From Stenopsyche tienmushanensis (taxonomy: Eukaryota; Arthropoda; Insecta; Trichoptera; Stenopsychidae), in assembly GCA_008973525.1 (NCBI GenBank), contig WACJ01000519.1:1364001-1428000 (forward strand): a stretch of DNA of 64,000 bases, in the 5' to 3' direction. Positions 22,180-34,775 of this stretch are shown here, piece after piece (position 1 is the stretch's first letter; each line of letters opens with the position of its first letter). The notes under the pieces were generated by a model. It was not told where the DNA came from. It saw nothing but the letters and a program-made list of their open reading frames with translations, and did not search any database. Made by a program: the position numbers and the translations under genes.

Positions 22180-22500
22180 CTACGAACTGTCTCTGTTTGG
22201 TGAGACATTCGCGGTATAATTTATTTTGAAATGCTGAAAACAATGGAATGCAGATCCTGGCCAGGAAATCGTCGACGACGAAGGCGCTGTGGCTTTGCGC
22301 GCTGTCATGATGAAGTCTCTATGCGTCTTTGTGTTCAAATCTTCGGTTATAATGCGATAAACGGTTGTTTTTGTTATGTTTAGAGACTCGGCTATCCGTT
22401 GAAGGCTCAACTGTCGGTCAATCATGCATCGGAAGGTTGATGAACATCCACTGCAGGATTCATCGGAGAGCTTGTCATAAGAATGCCGACTCTCAGAACT
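22180..22500 (-). mobile_element. mariner-type transposase remnant
   Basis: Minus strand reads DRQLSLQRIAESLNITKTTV then YRIITEDLNTKTH, the second helix-turn-helix of a mariner transposase, before breaking down. It ends near 22565 with an element-tip-like GCGCCCTGTA. Confidence 0.75.
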
Positions 22501-24569
22501 CAGAGGCGACCTTTAAATGATGCATTTTAACAGTCCCCTCAATCTAACCCAGCAAAATTTTTGAACGCGCCCTGTATACCTCCAACATGACAACGCGCAT
22601 CATCGGCATAAAATTAACGCACAAAAAAAGTTGGTCCAAAATTAAAAACAATCCCCTGGACTATTTCAAATCGAAACCATCTAATTTCGTACGTAAATTT
22701 GTTTTAAACGCCCCTTTTTCCCCCCGCCCCTAATAAACCGCAATGCTGCCGCAAAATTCGCGACTATAAATCGACCAGCAATATTATGCGTCATGAATAT
22801 GCGATACATTAAACGCGCGTAAACGAAAACATCGATACAACGCGCATTCCAAGAAACGAGTTCAAAAAATCCACGTATGCTTGTGTTTTTTTAAAAACCT
22901 TAATGCGATAATCTCACGCCTTTCGTATTTATTAGCTTTTGTCATTGCGAACCCTTTCGTGCCGTCTGGAATATTCGGATACGTAATTGAAATGACATTA
23001 AATAAGTTCAAATAAATAGATCTTATAACGAGAAAGGGCACAGTGAAAGTTGACAAATTGAAATTTTATACATAATGTCTTCGATACAATACAAACTACC
23101 GAAATATTGAAATTATTAAATACGAATAGTACGTATTGTCTGACCGTAGATCATTAATCACGACGATTGACGTGCGTACATCTGCGTTAATGATTTGCTT
23201 ATTTAGAAAGGTACTGAGCGGTTCGGGACGGGGAAGATTCGGATGCGTATCGAATGCGCTCCGAGGCTGTAGTCTGTGAGACTAATGATTAGTGATCTAC
23301 GGTCAAAGGGCATAATGTTACGATATTATTTCCCATGGATTAAATACAATTTCAAAATATATCTCGCTACAAAAAACAACAGTATGAACAAGTTTATATC
23401 TCACTATATGCACTACACAAAACAAACAATGTAATTATATCATCGCGGATAAAAGACTCAATTTATCCGCATTACAATTCTTGTACTGTTTTGCTTATCT
23501 TTAATAATAATTGTATCGGAAGTGCAATTTGAAAGCGTACACATTTTTATACAGAGATAACCGACGGTGTATCAAATATTTCACCGCGCGTTTGAAAATT
23601 TACATCAAACGCGCGTCTATAAATGCACTTCATAAAATAAGCAATAACTATTTTAATCTTTACACATGTAAAAATCTGCAATCAATAAATGTTACATAAA
23701 AAGTTTAAATATATTACAATATGAAATTTAAAATATTCACAAATTTTAAAAGCAAAACTACAAAAGAAAAATCACAGGACATAAAAATCAATCAAATTCA
23801 AACGGGAGCGTAAGGCATGAGGTATAAAATGTGGTGTTCGTTTTCATGTACAGTATCGGAAGCGTCACTGCTAAATTTCTAAAATATATACTCTGAAATA
23901 AATTTGCTCATATATGCGTACACAATGACACTACGTTATTAATTAACTTACCTGAGATAATATAACTTATTTTCATAACCTTACGAATACGCATCATTCA
24001 TCATAAAATTGTTAAAAAAAAAAAAACTACGAACGGTCGATTTCATGCGTTCGATGATTTTATACCCCTCGTAAAAAAAATGAAAATTTCCAGTTAAACC
24101 TGAAAATGCTATTTTAACAATATTTTTAAAAACGCGTTAAACAAATCTAAAAGCATTTTTTTTTTCAACGTCGGAACTTTCAAATCATACATATAAACGT
24201 CTACAATGACATAATACATGATTACATAAATACACTCCGCATATATACAGCTTCTCTCGAATCTCGACTTTCAATACGTATTTTATTCCTCCGTCGTCTT
24301 CGTCTAAAGTATGGCAAACCCTTTTTAAAAATAAAATCCAACAAGAAAGACGCGCATATTGCGTGCAATTCAAAAGGTGTTCAATCGATCAATGATACGG
24401 CGCTTATTATTTAAAACGGACAATGAAGCTAAATCCACCTACGTCGAATTGTTTCAGTTTGTTGATTTATTGCCGACGATTTCGACTTTATTTCGCTCAT
24501 TGGCTTGACTATATTATTACAATCTGAATGTGTTCAGCTCGATTTTATGCGAGCCATATTAAATTCGAG

Positions 24570-24710
24570 ACAGTGGGCGCATCGGAAAACCTCGCCTATT
24601 CTGTACCGATCAAGTAGTAAAAGACGCCGCATGTCTGAGCCTAGACAATCGGATGGGAGAGGCTCAGGACAAACAGAAATGGCGAAACGGCAAACAATCT
24701 AGGAGTTATC
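24570..24710 (+). mobile_element. LINE C-terminal scrap
   Basis: Encodes broken versions of the DQVVKDAAC-LSLDNR-REEAQDKQKWRN type ending shared with 17610-17760 and 59520-59640. Confidence 0.5.
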
Positions 24711-24756
24711 GCACACTGGGATCATTGGGAACGTTTAAAATTCATCGGCGAAACGA

Positions 24757-24811
24757 ATAGGATGGGTGTTACGCGATAGGATGGATGTTATGCAATAGGA
24801 TGGGTATTGCA
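24757..24811. repeat. Minisatellite, about 20-bp unit, three copies
   Basis: Three diverged copies of a unit beginning ATAGGATGGGTGTTACGCG stand in a row. No coding frame; probably a local slippage product. Confidence 0.7.
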
Positions 24812-25096
24812 CTCCTTGACCGAACACAACAAAATCGAGCCATGAAACACGTGCTACGACACAAAATAAATATTTTTTAAATAGAAGTATAACTGGTGAT
24901 GACAAATGCCACAATTACAATAACCAATTCCAACGCCAAAGCTTGAATTGACTATAAAAAAAGGTTCTTTCGTGCATATGATAGGATATGCATGGAATAA
25001 CGCGTTATGAATTAATGAAACAGTGGCACGGAATGTAACCCAAACATAAACATGGTATAGATGAGTCCAGAGTGACTTTGAGGACTCCAGATAGTC

Positions 25097-25200
25097 ATGA
25101 CCACACACAACCAGAAACTGAGGGAAACCTGGCAACAGAGATGGGATCAGTCCAACAAGCAATGTGCAAAACAATACCAGGGGAGCAGAGAAGGACAAAG
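25097..25200 (+). mobile_element. R1-type LINE scrap
   Basis: Reads KLRETWQQRWDQSNK, a close relative of LRDAWQQRWDQSSK in the LINE fragment at 2965-3600. Confidence 0.6.
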
Positions 25201-25209
25201 GAGGAATTT

Positions 25210-25700
25210 AATCAGTAAGAACCTGACACTATCCTGGAATCAAACCCAGCATGTCTTATGCAAAATTCCCCCTCCCACAGGAAAAAAAAAGATGGTCATG
25301 AGCAAGTCTGTAGAAGTGGAAAATGTTTTCTTACCATAACTACCAGACAAATTGTGATCTTTCATGGGGGATCTGTGATAGTACAGGGCAGCATAAGTTC
25401 TGAAGCGCGTGCAAAATCAGCAGTCACAATGAAAGTCCGATAGCTGAGCGGTACATTAAAGAGCTCGTGGGCAAAACGCAGTGATCAGCCCTAAGCCCTG
25501 ACATGGACCCAATCGAGTACGTTCGGAACATACTCGATTGGGCTCATGAAGCAAAATTGACACTGAATGTGTGTTACCGCATCCAAGCCGGAACATTTTT
25601 ACGAAAAGGGGATCAAAGGATGGAACAATATGCTGAATAACGTAGAAATTGGCGAATATTTTCAGACCCTCCTGATGAACGGTGAATCCGCACATTCATA
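25210..25700 (+). mobile_element. Tc1-like transposase remnant
   Basis: Broken frames carry IFHGGSVIVQGSISS (second catalytic Asp block) and an SPDMDPIEYVRN-like stretch (usually SPDLNPIENLW), then a TEGWNNM-like tail. Several stops; inactive. Confidence 0.7.
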
Positions 25701-27640
25701 GCAATCTAACGACATGATCGCGGTAATAATAAATTATAATACTGAATGGATACGAGGTTAAAAACCTGCGCGCTGACGAATGATTTCTTCGCTCTCTTTT
25801 TGAATAGATCTGAAAAAAAACACCGAGTAGTGTGGATTTGCATGCCGCAGCATTTTTCTCCTTCGTGGAAGATAAGAAACCATCGTTTGAAAGTTGAATA
25901 ATTATATTTATATTAAATAAAAATCACAATGATATAAATTATAATAGTACAAATATATCTATCTTTCCACATAATACGATCGCACTATATGAAAATAAAA
26001 ATAAGATGATGCAATACTTAAGAGGTTCAGAGACCGTGTAAAAAATGTACAACACTCTATAGACTTGTTAAATATTCGGTTTAACAAACTATTACAAAAA
26101 TTCAAGCACCGTTTATCAAATTACGACACTATTACACAGATGCGCGAACTTTCACAAATATATATTTTTGAGAATCGGCTGCAAGTTTTCAATTTTAATA
26201 CAACGAGGGGGGGGATAGATAACTAATGAAAGTGTGTATTTAGACCTTAAAAAAATTAAATATTTTACCAATTCTTAATTTATTTAAACACTAACAAATC
26301 ATTGGAAACGATACAAATTTGTAAATTACACATTTTACATTCTCAAATTTTAAAATTATCCGACTTCATTTCATCAGCGGAAGAACACTAGCCTAAGATT
26401 GTAACTCTGTTTTGAAATAATCGATTACATTCAATTTGAAGATGTATACGGGACGAGATATGCCGTCTATAAACGCTTATACGAGTGCGGTAAAAAGCAT
26501 TCCAGCGGATTCCTCTATTTTCATAGACCCAAATCAATTTACAAACACATATTACAAATATTCAACAGTAACATAGTTCGAGAGTGTGTGGTCATTAAAC
26601 TATTGCGCATCTCTTTTTAAACAATAATAAGGATAACCTGCTCCTATCATAAATCATACGATCAGTTTGATTTGTTCCTGCGATAAAAAACGGCCTAAAC
26701 GTTTAATATATCTCATAGTAGACTAGATGTAATCTCAAAATACTCGGAATCTTTATATGAAAAATTATATTAATACGTCATCGGTCGGCGTGCAACGTCA
26801 TTCAATAAAAAATTAGGCTAATTTGTTTGTCGCCTTGCCAGTACTATCCGCGAAATTCTGACGGCAATCTATAATTTGTAATCGAGTATTTTGCCGCACA
26901 TCGACCGATGATATATACACACGGATACGCGACGCCTTCAAACGTAAGAATAGCCCTTGAATATACAGAATTCGTTCTATCGAATATTTTAAATCCGGAT
27001 ATTGGGAAAATAGTGCTACGAACAGTTTATAAATGTAAAAATGTAATACAATGTCTGGCCAATAAAATCCTATAATAGCCTCCCTTTTTATTAAATAATG
27101 CATTTCGTTATTTCATAGAATAGACACACAACATTATGTATATATTTATATATATATCATTTATCAGAATTCATGAAATCAGTTTACATTTTCCTAATAT
27201 CAGATAAGCAATCACATGACAGAAAATGGCAGTGAGACGACATGGATATGAGGAGTGGTGATTCAGAAGTCTACATATGAAACACCACACTATGCGGCAC
27301 TCTCCCAGCCTAAACTTGTATGCTATCTATCATCTACAAATTGCTTTATTTATTTTTTTATACACTGTCAATAAATATCATCAAAACACTTCTAAAGTTT
27401 ATTAATATATATATTAATTATAAAATAAAACCACTAAGATGAGTTTTGCAAATGAATTTTAAAATTTCAGTTTGACAACTTCCAAGTATTCAGAGCGGTA
27501 TAAACAAAAGCAATCATCTTCTCTGTCCGCTTTATAGACACGAAATAAAAGTGAGGTGAGCCTGAAGTAAAAAAATTATCAATAAATTTGCAAAGCAAAA
27601 TATGAGACACTCAAGTTGTTTCACACTGCTCATGCCGCAG

Positions 27641-30600
27641 CTAAACAAATACTTTAGCGAGTGCGTCAGCTCCTGCACTCGCGATATAAGGTCGCGTCGG
27701 ATGAAACGCTACGTCTAAGATGCTCTCATCGAACTTTTTCCGGTGCGCCGTTATCTCCTGCACGCACGTTTTATTATCAAGATTCCATAGGCGAATAGAG
27801 CAATCGTGGCTGCCGGACAGCAAGAACAGGCCGTTCGGGTCCACGGCCAAGCTGGTCACGGCGTCTAAATGAGCTACCATCGAGTGAGCTAACTGACCTG
27901 AGTCGTTATCCCAGAAGCGAATGTGCCGATCTTCGTGAGCGGTGATAGTCATCGGGGAAGACGGGTGAGACACTACCCTGGACGCTCCGCACCCCTCGCC
28001 CTCTAATCTCATGACGGGTTTGCCGGTTTCCAAATCAAATATCACAGTGTGAGCGCTCTGGAAAGAGGCAACGGCTCTGGTGCCCTCGGCACAAAAATCG
28101 ACGCACGTCGGTGCCCCGTCCGCTTCCGAGCGCAGCGTGGAAACCAGAGTCTGCGTGTTGTAAGGACTCCATAAGCGCACCGTCCCGTCGGCCGAGGCCG
28201 ATAGCAATCTTCGGTGAGAATAGGACAGCGACCAAACGGCGTCCGTGTGACCCAAAAGAGCGAGGCCCATGACGCTGGGATCGTATGCATCGTACGGATC
28301 GATCGTGGGCGGAGGCACGTTCCATGTGCGTACTGCACCGTCCAATCCTCCCGACCAACATTTGTGACCGCCAATGTCCATTGCTAAGCACAACACTGGT
28401 CCTTGATGACCTCTAAACGTGTATAAAGGCTCTACGTCTAAACTAGCTGATTTCTTAGCAGACACAGTTTTTTGTAAATTCCACAACTTTAATGTATGAT
28501 CCTCCGATGCTGTAATTAAAACCGGTTCTACTGGATGAAAAGCTAATGCTCGAACCTACCGTAACAAAAACAATACATATAAGAACGGAAAATTACATTG
28601 TATACATATTTAAACAACATCTCTATATGCTCACCCCGTCAAAATGCGATCTCAAAGTATATTTGGCATTCCATGTCTTTCGAAATGACACCTTGGTCAC
28701 AATAAGATCATAAGCTTCCGCTTCGTTTGTCACTGATAACTGAGCTAATTCACCGAGCGCCAATGACTCTTCATCTCCATCACGACCGACGTTTCCTCCA
28801 CCGCCACCTTTTGGAATCAAATTAATTGAACGTCATTTTTAAAACAATGGTTATATTGTTATATTTTTCGGATATACAGAACGACGGCATAAGACAATAA
28901 ATGAAGAGGCAAATATATAGCTTGTTTGCGGCTACCAGATTGTAATTAATGCCAAAGAGTCATTTAAAAAGAATTTTATCACTGAAGAAGGTTATGTAGC
29001 ATTGAACAATGTGTGCAATGCTAAAAAAATCATCTCTAGCAACGAGGTCCATTTTTGGATGAATGGTGATTATCTCACGTGGCGTCAATGTGAACTGGCC
29101 ATTCGTTTGGAGCTATCTTAAATTACAGGTCTGTGTATATAAACCTAATTTATATACCTCGTGTATAATACCCGGAAAGAGCGTGTGTATAGTTTGAAAT
29201 TAACTCGATTTGAATGAGAATGCACGCCTGCACTTTAAAGATGTAAAATAATTATTATGACATTAGTTTTACCGTAATCATCTGTCTTTCCTACAAACTC
29301 TTCTACGTTACTTGTAAGGAGATTAAACTCGTTCAGTACTTCTTCGGCTTCTGCATCCACATCATCTGAATAGTACAGGGAAAAAAAACATAACATGTAG
29401 ACTAATCGGCAAAGAATCAGCTCGAGATGTTTCAATTGGATTAACAACAGAAAAAAAACAATAGTTACCTTGATTTACAATAAGCGTGGAAGGCTGTTTA
29501 GTTTCCATATCTTCCAGGTCATCCATATCCATTTCTTGACCGGTGAGAAATTCAAAATTGGCTATCACAGCTGCTTCACTGTCCAGCATCATGCTGGCAT
29601 CAGTTGATTGGCCAGTCGAACCTCCGCCGGGACCTTTTTTGGCCGAATTAGGTGGACGTCGTACTAAAATAAAATGTATAAAAACAATTAAGCAGTTGTC
29701 ATTTAAAAACATGCATCTATTGTCGGTTATTTGACAACGGAAGACTCACAGATGAGTCTTCTGGTAATCTTAAATCTTACACGACATTAAAATTAGGTGT
29801 GTGAATAAATTCCTGCCTTTTTACCATTGAGATAACAATTGTGTGCATAAACCTTAAGTGGCGACGCATTAAAATCAATGTGTGTCATTCCGTTAAAGTG
29901 TAGACAACATTTCGTAGCGTCGAATTTCATGCCAAGTAAATTGTATTTGTGGGGAATTTTTGGGGGCAACTGAAGCACACAGAATCCTCGTGGAAACCTA
30001 TGAACATGACGCGGTGGTGCGACAAAAGTTTGAAGACGAAAGAATTGAAAGCATTGCTTGATGAAGAACCACGTCAAATGCAATCTAAACATGCAAAAAT
30101 TTTAGGAGTTGATGAGAACAGTTTCAAAGCATCTGACAGCATTGGTAATGATACGCAAGGATCTTGGGTGCTTTACAACTTGAAGCCAAAAGATTTGGAA
30201 AGGTGTCTTTTGGCATGTGAACAGCTGCTCCAATGACAAAAAAGAAAAGGTTTTTTACATTGTATCATGACTAGCAATGAAAAGTGGATATACTATGACA
30301 ATCTCAAGTGTTATGAGTCAAGCCCGCCCAAGCAGTAGCAGGGCTATAACAAGGGGGTGGCAAAGAAGGCGCCCCCCACAGGCGCAACTGGGCTTGGTGC
30401 GCAAAATGCAGAATACCAACTCAGCCAAGAGTTGCACTTAGTTTTTATTTTATTTAACCATTGTACTTTATATAACTCAACACTGATTGTTCCCAGCTAG
30501 CTTATGCGGGCTGGGAACATTTGAATATTGATAATGGATTATGATTCGAGATTACTGGACGTCCCAATCCGTCACAAAGCACGGGCAATTTAGGGCTTTG

Positions 30601-33077
30601 CTTTTCAAGTTCGAACTTTTCCCGAACTTGGAGTGTCCATGCGGAGATCCATTCATGGACGCAGACCATATTCTATGGACATGTTCAGGCATAAAGTCCG
30701 ATCACGAAGCACTCATTCATCATATCAGCGCTCAGAAAAACGGACTGGTTGGACACGCAGACCTTATAGCCACACCCTCCTCTTTTAGGGCTTTTTTAGT
30801 TAGTTTCTCCCCGCGCTCAGAACGCAAGGATTGTACTTGATATATGGATATTAAATTCAGATTCTGGGACTATCTTCGTATACTATTTTAAAATATGTAT
30901 TGTAATAGTATTTAATATATTGCATTTATAATATTAATATTTAACTTTTAAAAAAATTCCGGACTTCCGGGGCGGGCGGTGCGCAAGTTAGATATTTGCC
31001 ACTGGCCCTTCATAACCTCGTCACGGCTCTGAGCAGTAGCATCAACGCCAAGACGGAATATCCACGATTCCAAGCTCATGCTCTGTATTTGGCGGGATCA
31101 GCTGATATTATGAGCCGCTCCAACCTAACCAAACCATCACAGGACATCTCAATCAAAAGCAATTGATGCGTTTGAGCTGAGCATCGAAGGAAAAGCAGTC
31201 GCAATGGATCTTACTATGAATCACCATCAAAATTTGCGTTAAACTTGGGAAGTCAGCCACTGAAACGTTTCTATTAATTCAGCATGCTTTAAGGAGTGAT
31301 TGCTTGTCCATATTATATTATAAGTTTTCCGATGGCACAAGTCATTCAAAGAGGGCCGACGAACCCCGCAGTGGATGTCCGTCAACCTCCCGAATCGACG
31401 AAAATGTGACACGCGTGCGTGATCGTTTGAAGTCAGATCAACGATTAAGCCTTCAATGGATAGCAAAAACTCTAAACATGATGAAAACACAAAGACGCAT
31501 TGAAACTTTATTGTCACAGTGTCTTCGTTGTCGATGATTTCCTGAGCAGGAGCTGCACCCCATTGATTCCCCAGTCTTCCTACAACCCTGAATTGGCTCT
31601 CCCAGACTTTTTTGTTTCCTCAATGTGGAATTCAAAAATAGTGGCTGGCAAAGGACAATACTTTAATCGGCCTTCTTTTTTATTACCTTTTTTAAAATAA
31701 AGGATTTATTTTCAAGAAAAATGGCGATAACTTATTCACACACCCAACGATTGAGCCTCACAGCGACTAAGACTTCGCGAAGAATTAAACGTGTAGTAAA
31801 TGCAAAAATATCAATCGTACGAACCTTGAGTATCTTGACCCCTTTTGTTCGACTCATTTCCATTCATGTTGGTATTTACAGCATCCTCTTGATCCGAGAC
31901 ATTGTTGAGACCGAGTAGCGTGCGTACCCTACTCGATCGGACATCCAGTATTGTCTCCGCATAGCCTATCTCCTGTAATTGAAACAAATCTTCAGATAGA
32001 ATATTGCTATATACATCATTCGAAAACAACATATTTTTCATCAAACGTCGGTATTCTAACTGTACATTTGCATCCTTCCGTTTACAGTGGCGTGTTAAAG
32101 CGCTTTAATATTGCAAAAAATTAAATATAAAATAATTTTAATGAAATGCATCACAGACGATAAATTAAAACGCTCAATTGTGGGTATTCTGCATAATGTC
32201 ATAAATGCCGGGAGCGTTTTTTTCGTACGTGAATATTATTAAAGTATTCCATAGTCAATGGCTCGGATAAATTTCATTTGATCTATAATTAAAGTTTCAT
32301 ATTTTATGTCTGTGGTGTTTTGCATGTCTTTTCTGAATTATTTTCATAATAAATTTTATTAGAACATCTTGGATTACTTCATAATAATTATATTAGTTTT
32401 TGATAGAATGTTATTATTAAAATGTAAAATGGAAGCGGCGAGCTTCGATGGGATCCTCGATGGAGCCGCCATTTGTACGTATAGATACGACCGATGCTCA
32501 CTTCGAAATATTGTCTTATGAGCTGTCTTCCCTGTCTCCACGTCAGACTCGGGGGCAGGTCGGTCTGTTCGCCGTCTTCGGGCGGCGGAGGCTTCACCTC
32601 TCCCTGCTGCAGATCGACTCCGTACTTGAGTTTGTGGTATTTGGCCCTCTCCTGCTTGAGCGCATATTCGAGCATCTTTATCCGGCGAACGAGGTCATTC
32701 TTCAGGTTGTCCTGGCCTTTTCGTTCTCCCTGCAGGAAAGCTATCCGCGCCTGAAACGAGACAGACTATCAGCGGGAGGGCGATCGGTCTCGAAAACGGG
32801 AAGAGGAGAGGAAGAAACCGACCTCCAGCTCGGCGCGATCGACCTCCCACTGACTGCGTTCGAGTTCGAAGCGCGCCCACTCGTGCTGGATAAAGTGCAG
32901 GATGCCGGGGATGGAGTAGTCGGGGGCGCGCTGCTCGTCGGGCTGCGGCGGCAGCTGGGGGCCCCCGCCTCCGCCCGAAGCGGAGCCCGCGGCGGAGCCG
33001 GAGCCAGACCCGTCCTCCATGGCCGGCGGGATTTTCATGACATGGCCACCGTTGCCGAACTTGTCGCCGATTATCAT
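27641..33077 (-). CDS. Cka: Striatin (Connector of kinase to AP-1), STRIPAK scaffold
   Basis: Seven minus-strand exons, 33077-32823, 32750-32502, 31972-31825, 29663-29469, 29365-29273, 28807-28635 and 28555-27641, join in phase to 675 residues. Striatins are the PP2A regulatory B''' subunits that scaffold STRIPAK, linking phosphatase to GCK-type kinases, with roles in Hippo and JNK signalling. The N-terminus is Gly/Ser/Pro-rich, followed by the caveolin-binding and coiled-coil segment (GILHFIQHEWARFELERSQW, then ERKGQDNLKNDLVRRIKMLE), the conserved LTWRQGRQLIRQYFEEIGYA block, acidic linkers, and a C-terminal WD40 propeller from about residue 330 (TLRSHFDGVRALAFHP, ASEDHTLKLW, GHTDAVWSLSYSH, SGSHDCSIRLWNLD, ending ADALAKVFV). 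Start taken at MIIGDKF; the ATG at 33038 (MKIPPAMEDG) is an alternative. Intron 3 holds the nested mariner. Confidence 0.93.
30339..31031. mobile_element. hAT-like non-autonomous element with 8-bp target duplication
   Basis: The ends are CAGGGCTATAACAAGGGGG and the complement of CAGAGCCGTGACGAGG, flanked by AGCAGTAG on both sides (30331-30338 and 31032-31039). An 8-bp duplication and CAG-type tips fit hAT elements. The interrupted mariner frame resumes exactly after the right duplication. A second copy of the same tip (CAGGGCCGTAACAAGGG on the minus strand) is at about 54330-54415. It contains a LINE ORF2 tail. Confidence 0.8.
30541..30840 (+). mobile_element. LINE ORF2 C-terminal fragment inside the hAT-like element
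   Basis: An open frame of 99 codons carries LECPCGDPFMDADHILWTCS, the Cys-Cys-His-Cys cluster found after RNase H in jockey/I-type LINEs, then GLVGHADLIATPSSFRAFLV. It lies fully within the transposon, so it was captured or nested there. Antisense relatives: 495-560, 19840-19965, 51600-51770, 54060-54190. Confidence 0.8.
31230..31590 (+). mobile_element. Second mariner-type transposase fragment in the stack
   Basis: Reads KRADEPRSGCPSTSRIDENV and TRVRDRLKSDQRLSLQWIAK then TLNMMKT, the helix-turn-helix half of a mariner of a different family from the host element (compare 22180-22500). Followed by broken C-terminal sequence. Confidence 0.75.
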
Positions 33078-34775
33078 CGGGCCGCGAGCTGCCGAGGGTG
33101 GCGCGGTAAGCAAGGCTTGGCGAGGGGCGCGGGGGGCGCGGGCGCCGCCGCCCGACTCCCAACCTCGACGCGAACACCCGGTGTTGCCACACCACACTGA
33201 ACCGACAGCGTCCACCCACCGCTTCCGCTCTTCTGCCGATCACCGACCGATTTTCAAAGCGACAGAACGTCAACATTCATTTCGTCATCGACTCATTTCC
33301 TCTAAATTAATTCACATCATGCATTAAAATCGACGCAAAAATATATCCATTTACAAAATGATAACGATTATTTTTTTTAATTCGTTATAAAATATTTTAA
33401 AAATAAATGAGAATCACATCGGAAATTAAAAAAAGCGAAATTTAAAAATATTCACAGATCATTTAAAAAGGGCGTATTTTATTTTAAAAAAATAAAATAA
33501 AAAACGATCAATTTTAATTCTGATTGCTGTTTATAAATTTTATAAAAATCTTACATAATCCAAAAAATACATAATTTATCATAGATCGAGCAGATTTATT
33601 CGATCGCAATAAAGCGATAGGTTATGATTGCATAAATTCAGCCATTTATATTTAATTTTGTCACCGTGCATTTTTGAGTCATGGTCGTTTTGAAATATGC
33701 ATAAACGAACTGCCGTCCACGCAGACTATTTTTTAAAACTAAACTCCGAACCCATTTAAACCAAAGTTCGATATATAGCGGAAATACGCAAATATTCCAA
33801 GCGAGTCGACGTCATGCCGAATGAATCATTGCTGAATTTAAATACAACCACAATTTGCTGAATTAATTATATGATTATTCGGCAACGCCCGTATTATATT
33901 TATTTAAAATCTCATTGACATGAGATTTTAAATGAGCGACTCAGATTATTTAATATTTGTAAAATAAGTTCAATCATTCGGATATAAAAATGTCCCGAAT
34001 CCATTAACCCCGTGACATTTCATTTGATGAAATCTATTAAAGCGTACTCATTCATGTGTCAACAGCCAACATATGTTCTTTGTTGGTTATAAAAGCAAAT
34101 ACAATTAAATACAAAATTTGATTTATTTATAAAACGTGTCACATCAACGACCATCTTCAAATAGTCGGAACTCATTGAAGCAATGAATTTATTCTTGAAT
34201 CCTTGCTAACATATACATTTTCGAGACGTTAAGAAACCATCTCATTTTGTCCAGATGGTAATGTCACTTTGACTATAATGATTAGTACCGTCATTGTTTC
34301 TGTTCTGGATATGAAAACAAATTAGCATATGCTTATATAAATAAATAAATCTTTATTAGTACGCCGATCGATCTCGCCTTTTACATTAGAGCATTCCAAG
34401 AGATATATAAAATTACATTTCAATTCGATTATCTCTTCAAAAGCCAAAGGGTTCTCCGATTCGTACACAATTTAGCACCAGTCGTTACTTTCGCGAGCCT
34501 CTTTAGTCGGAATCAAAAAGAAAAATTCTTTCATTCGTCGGCGTTCATCGTCGTTCAATTGAAACGACCGTTCGAAGATCTCTCATGAAATGACGATTGG
34601 AAGAGGATTAAATTCACACGCCATATTCGGAATGTTACAGTTTATAGTTGATGGTATGCGTCCAACTGACAGATTGCCGAGTCCTCTGGACGCGCAGACT
34701 CGATGCGAAGCGAGTCACGCTTATATATATATATATATATTGATATTTATATATTTTCAAATATGAGTAGATCAT
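33078..34775. other. Cka 5' flank and Syx5 3' flank
   Basis: The first about 200 bases upstream of the Cka start are GC-rich compared with the surroundings and probably hold its 5' untranslated region and promoter. The rest is AT-rich with no exon seen. An (AT)n run lies at about 34720-34740, just before the syntaxin stop. Confidence 0.45.

Larger units (their letters stand above)
19966..27640. other. Long gene-free stretch between HGH1 and Cka
   Basis: No splice-supported exon was found on either strand. It contains AT microsatellites (about 20360 and 21030), a 45-base repeat unit present at 20212-20254 and 23251-23303 (CTGTGAGACTAATGATTAGT core), mariner, LINE and Tc1 scraps listed separately, and a small minisatellite. 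25800-27640 is AT-rich sequence downstream of Cka. Confidence 0.5.
29793..31747 (+). mobile_element. mariner in Cka intron 3, carrying further insertions
   Basis: Ends TTAGGTGTGTGAATAAATTC and the complement of TTGGGTGTGTGAATAAGTTA pair it with the family at 2688-3999. The N-terminal transposase is readable (LKALLDEEPRQMQSKHAKIL, GSWVLYNLKPKDLERCLLAC, then KWIYYDN). It is split by a hAT-like element at 30339-31031 and, after about 31210, by a second mariner-type helix-turn-helix fragment. The whole stack lies between Cka exons 3 and 4 in antisense orientation to the gene. Confidence 0.85.

Noticed and set aside
32448..33200. Long plus-strand open frame (250 codons) over the Cka first exons
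   Set aside because: It is the antisense shadow of the GC-rich Cka exons 1 and 2, which are supported by homology and splice phase.
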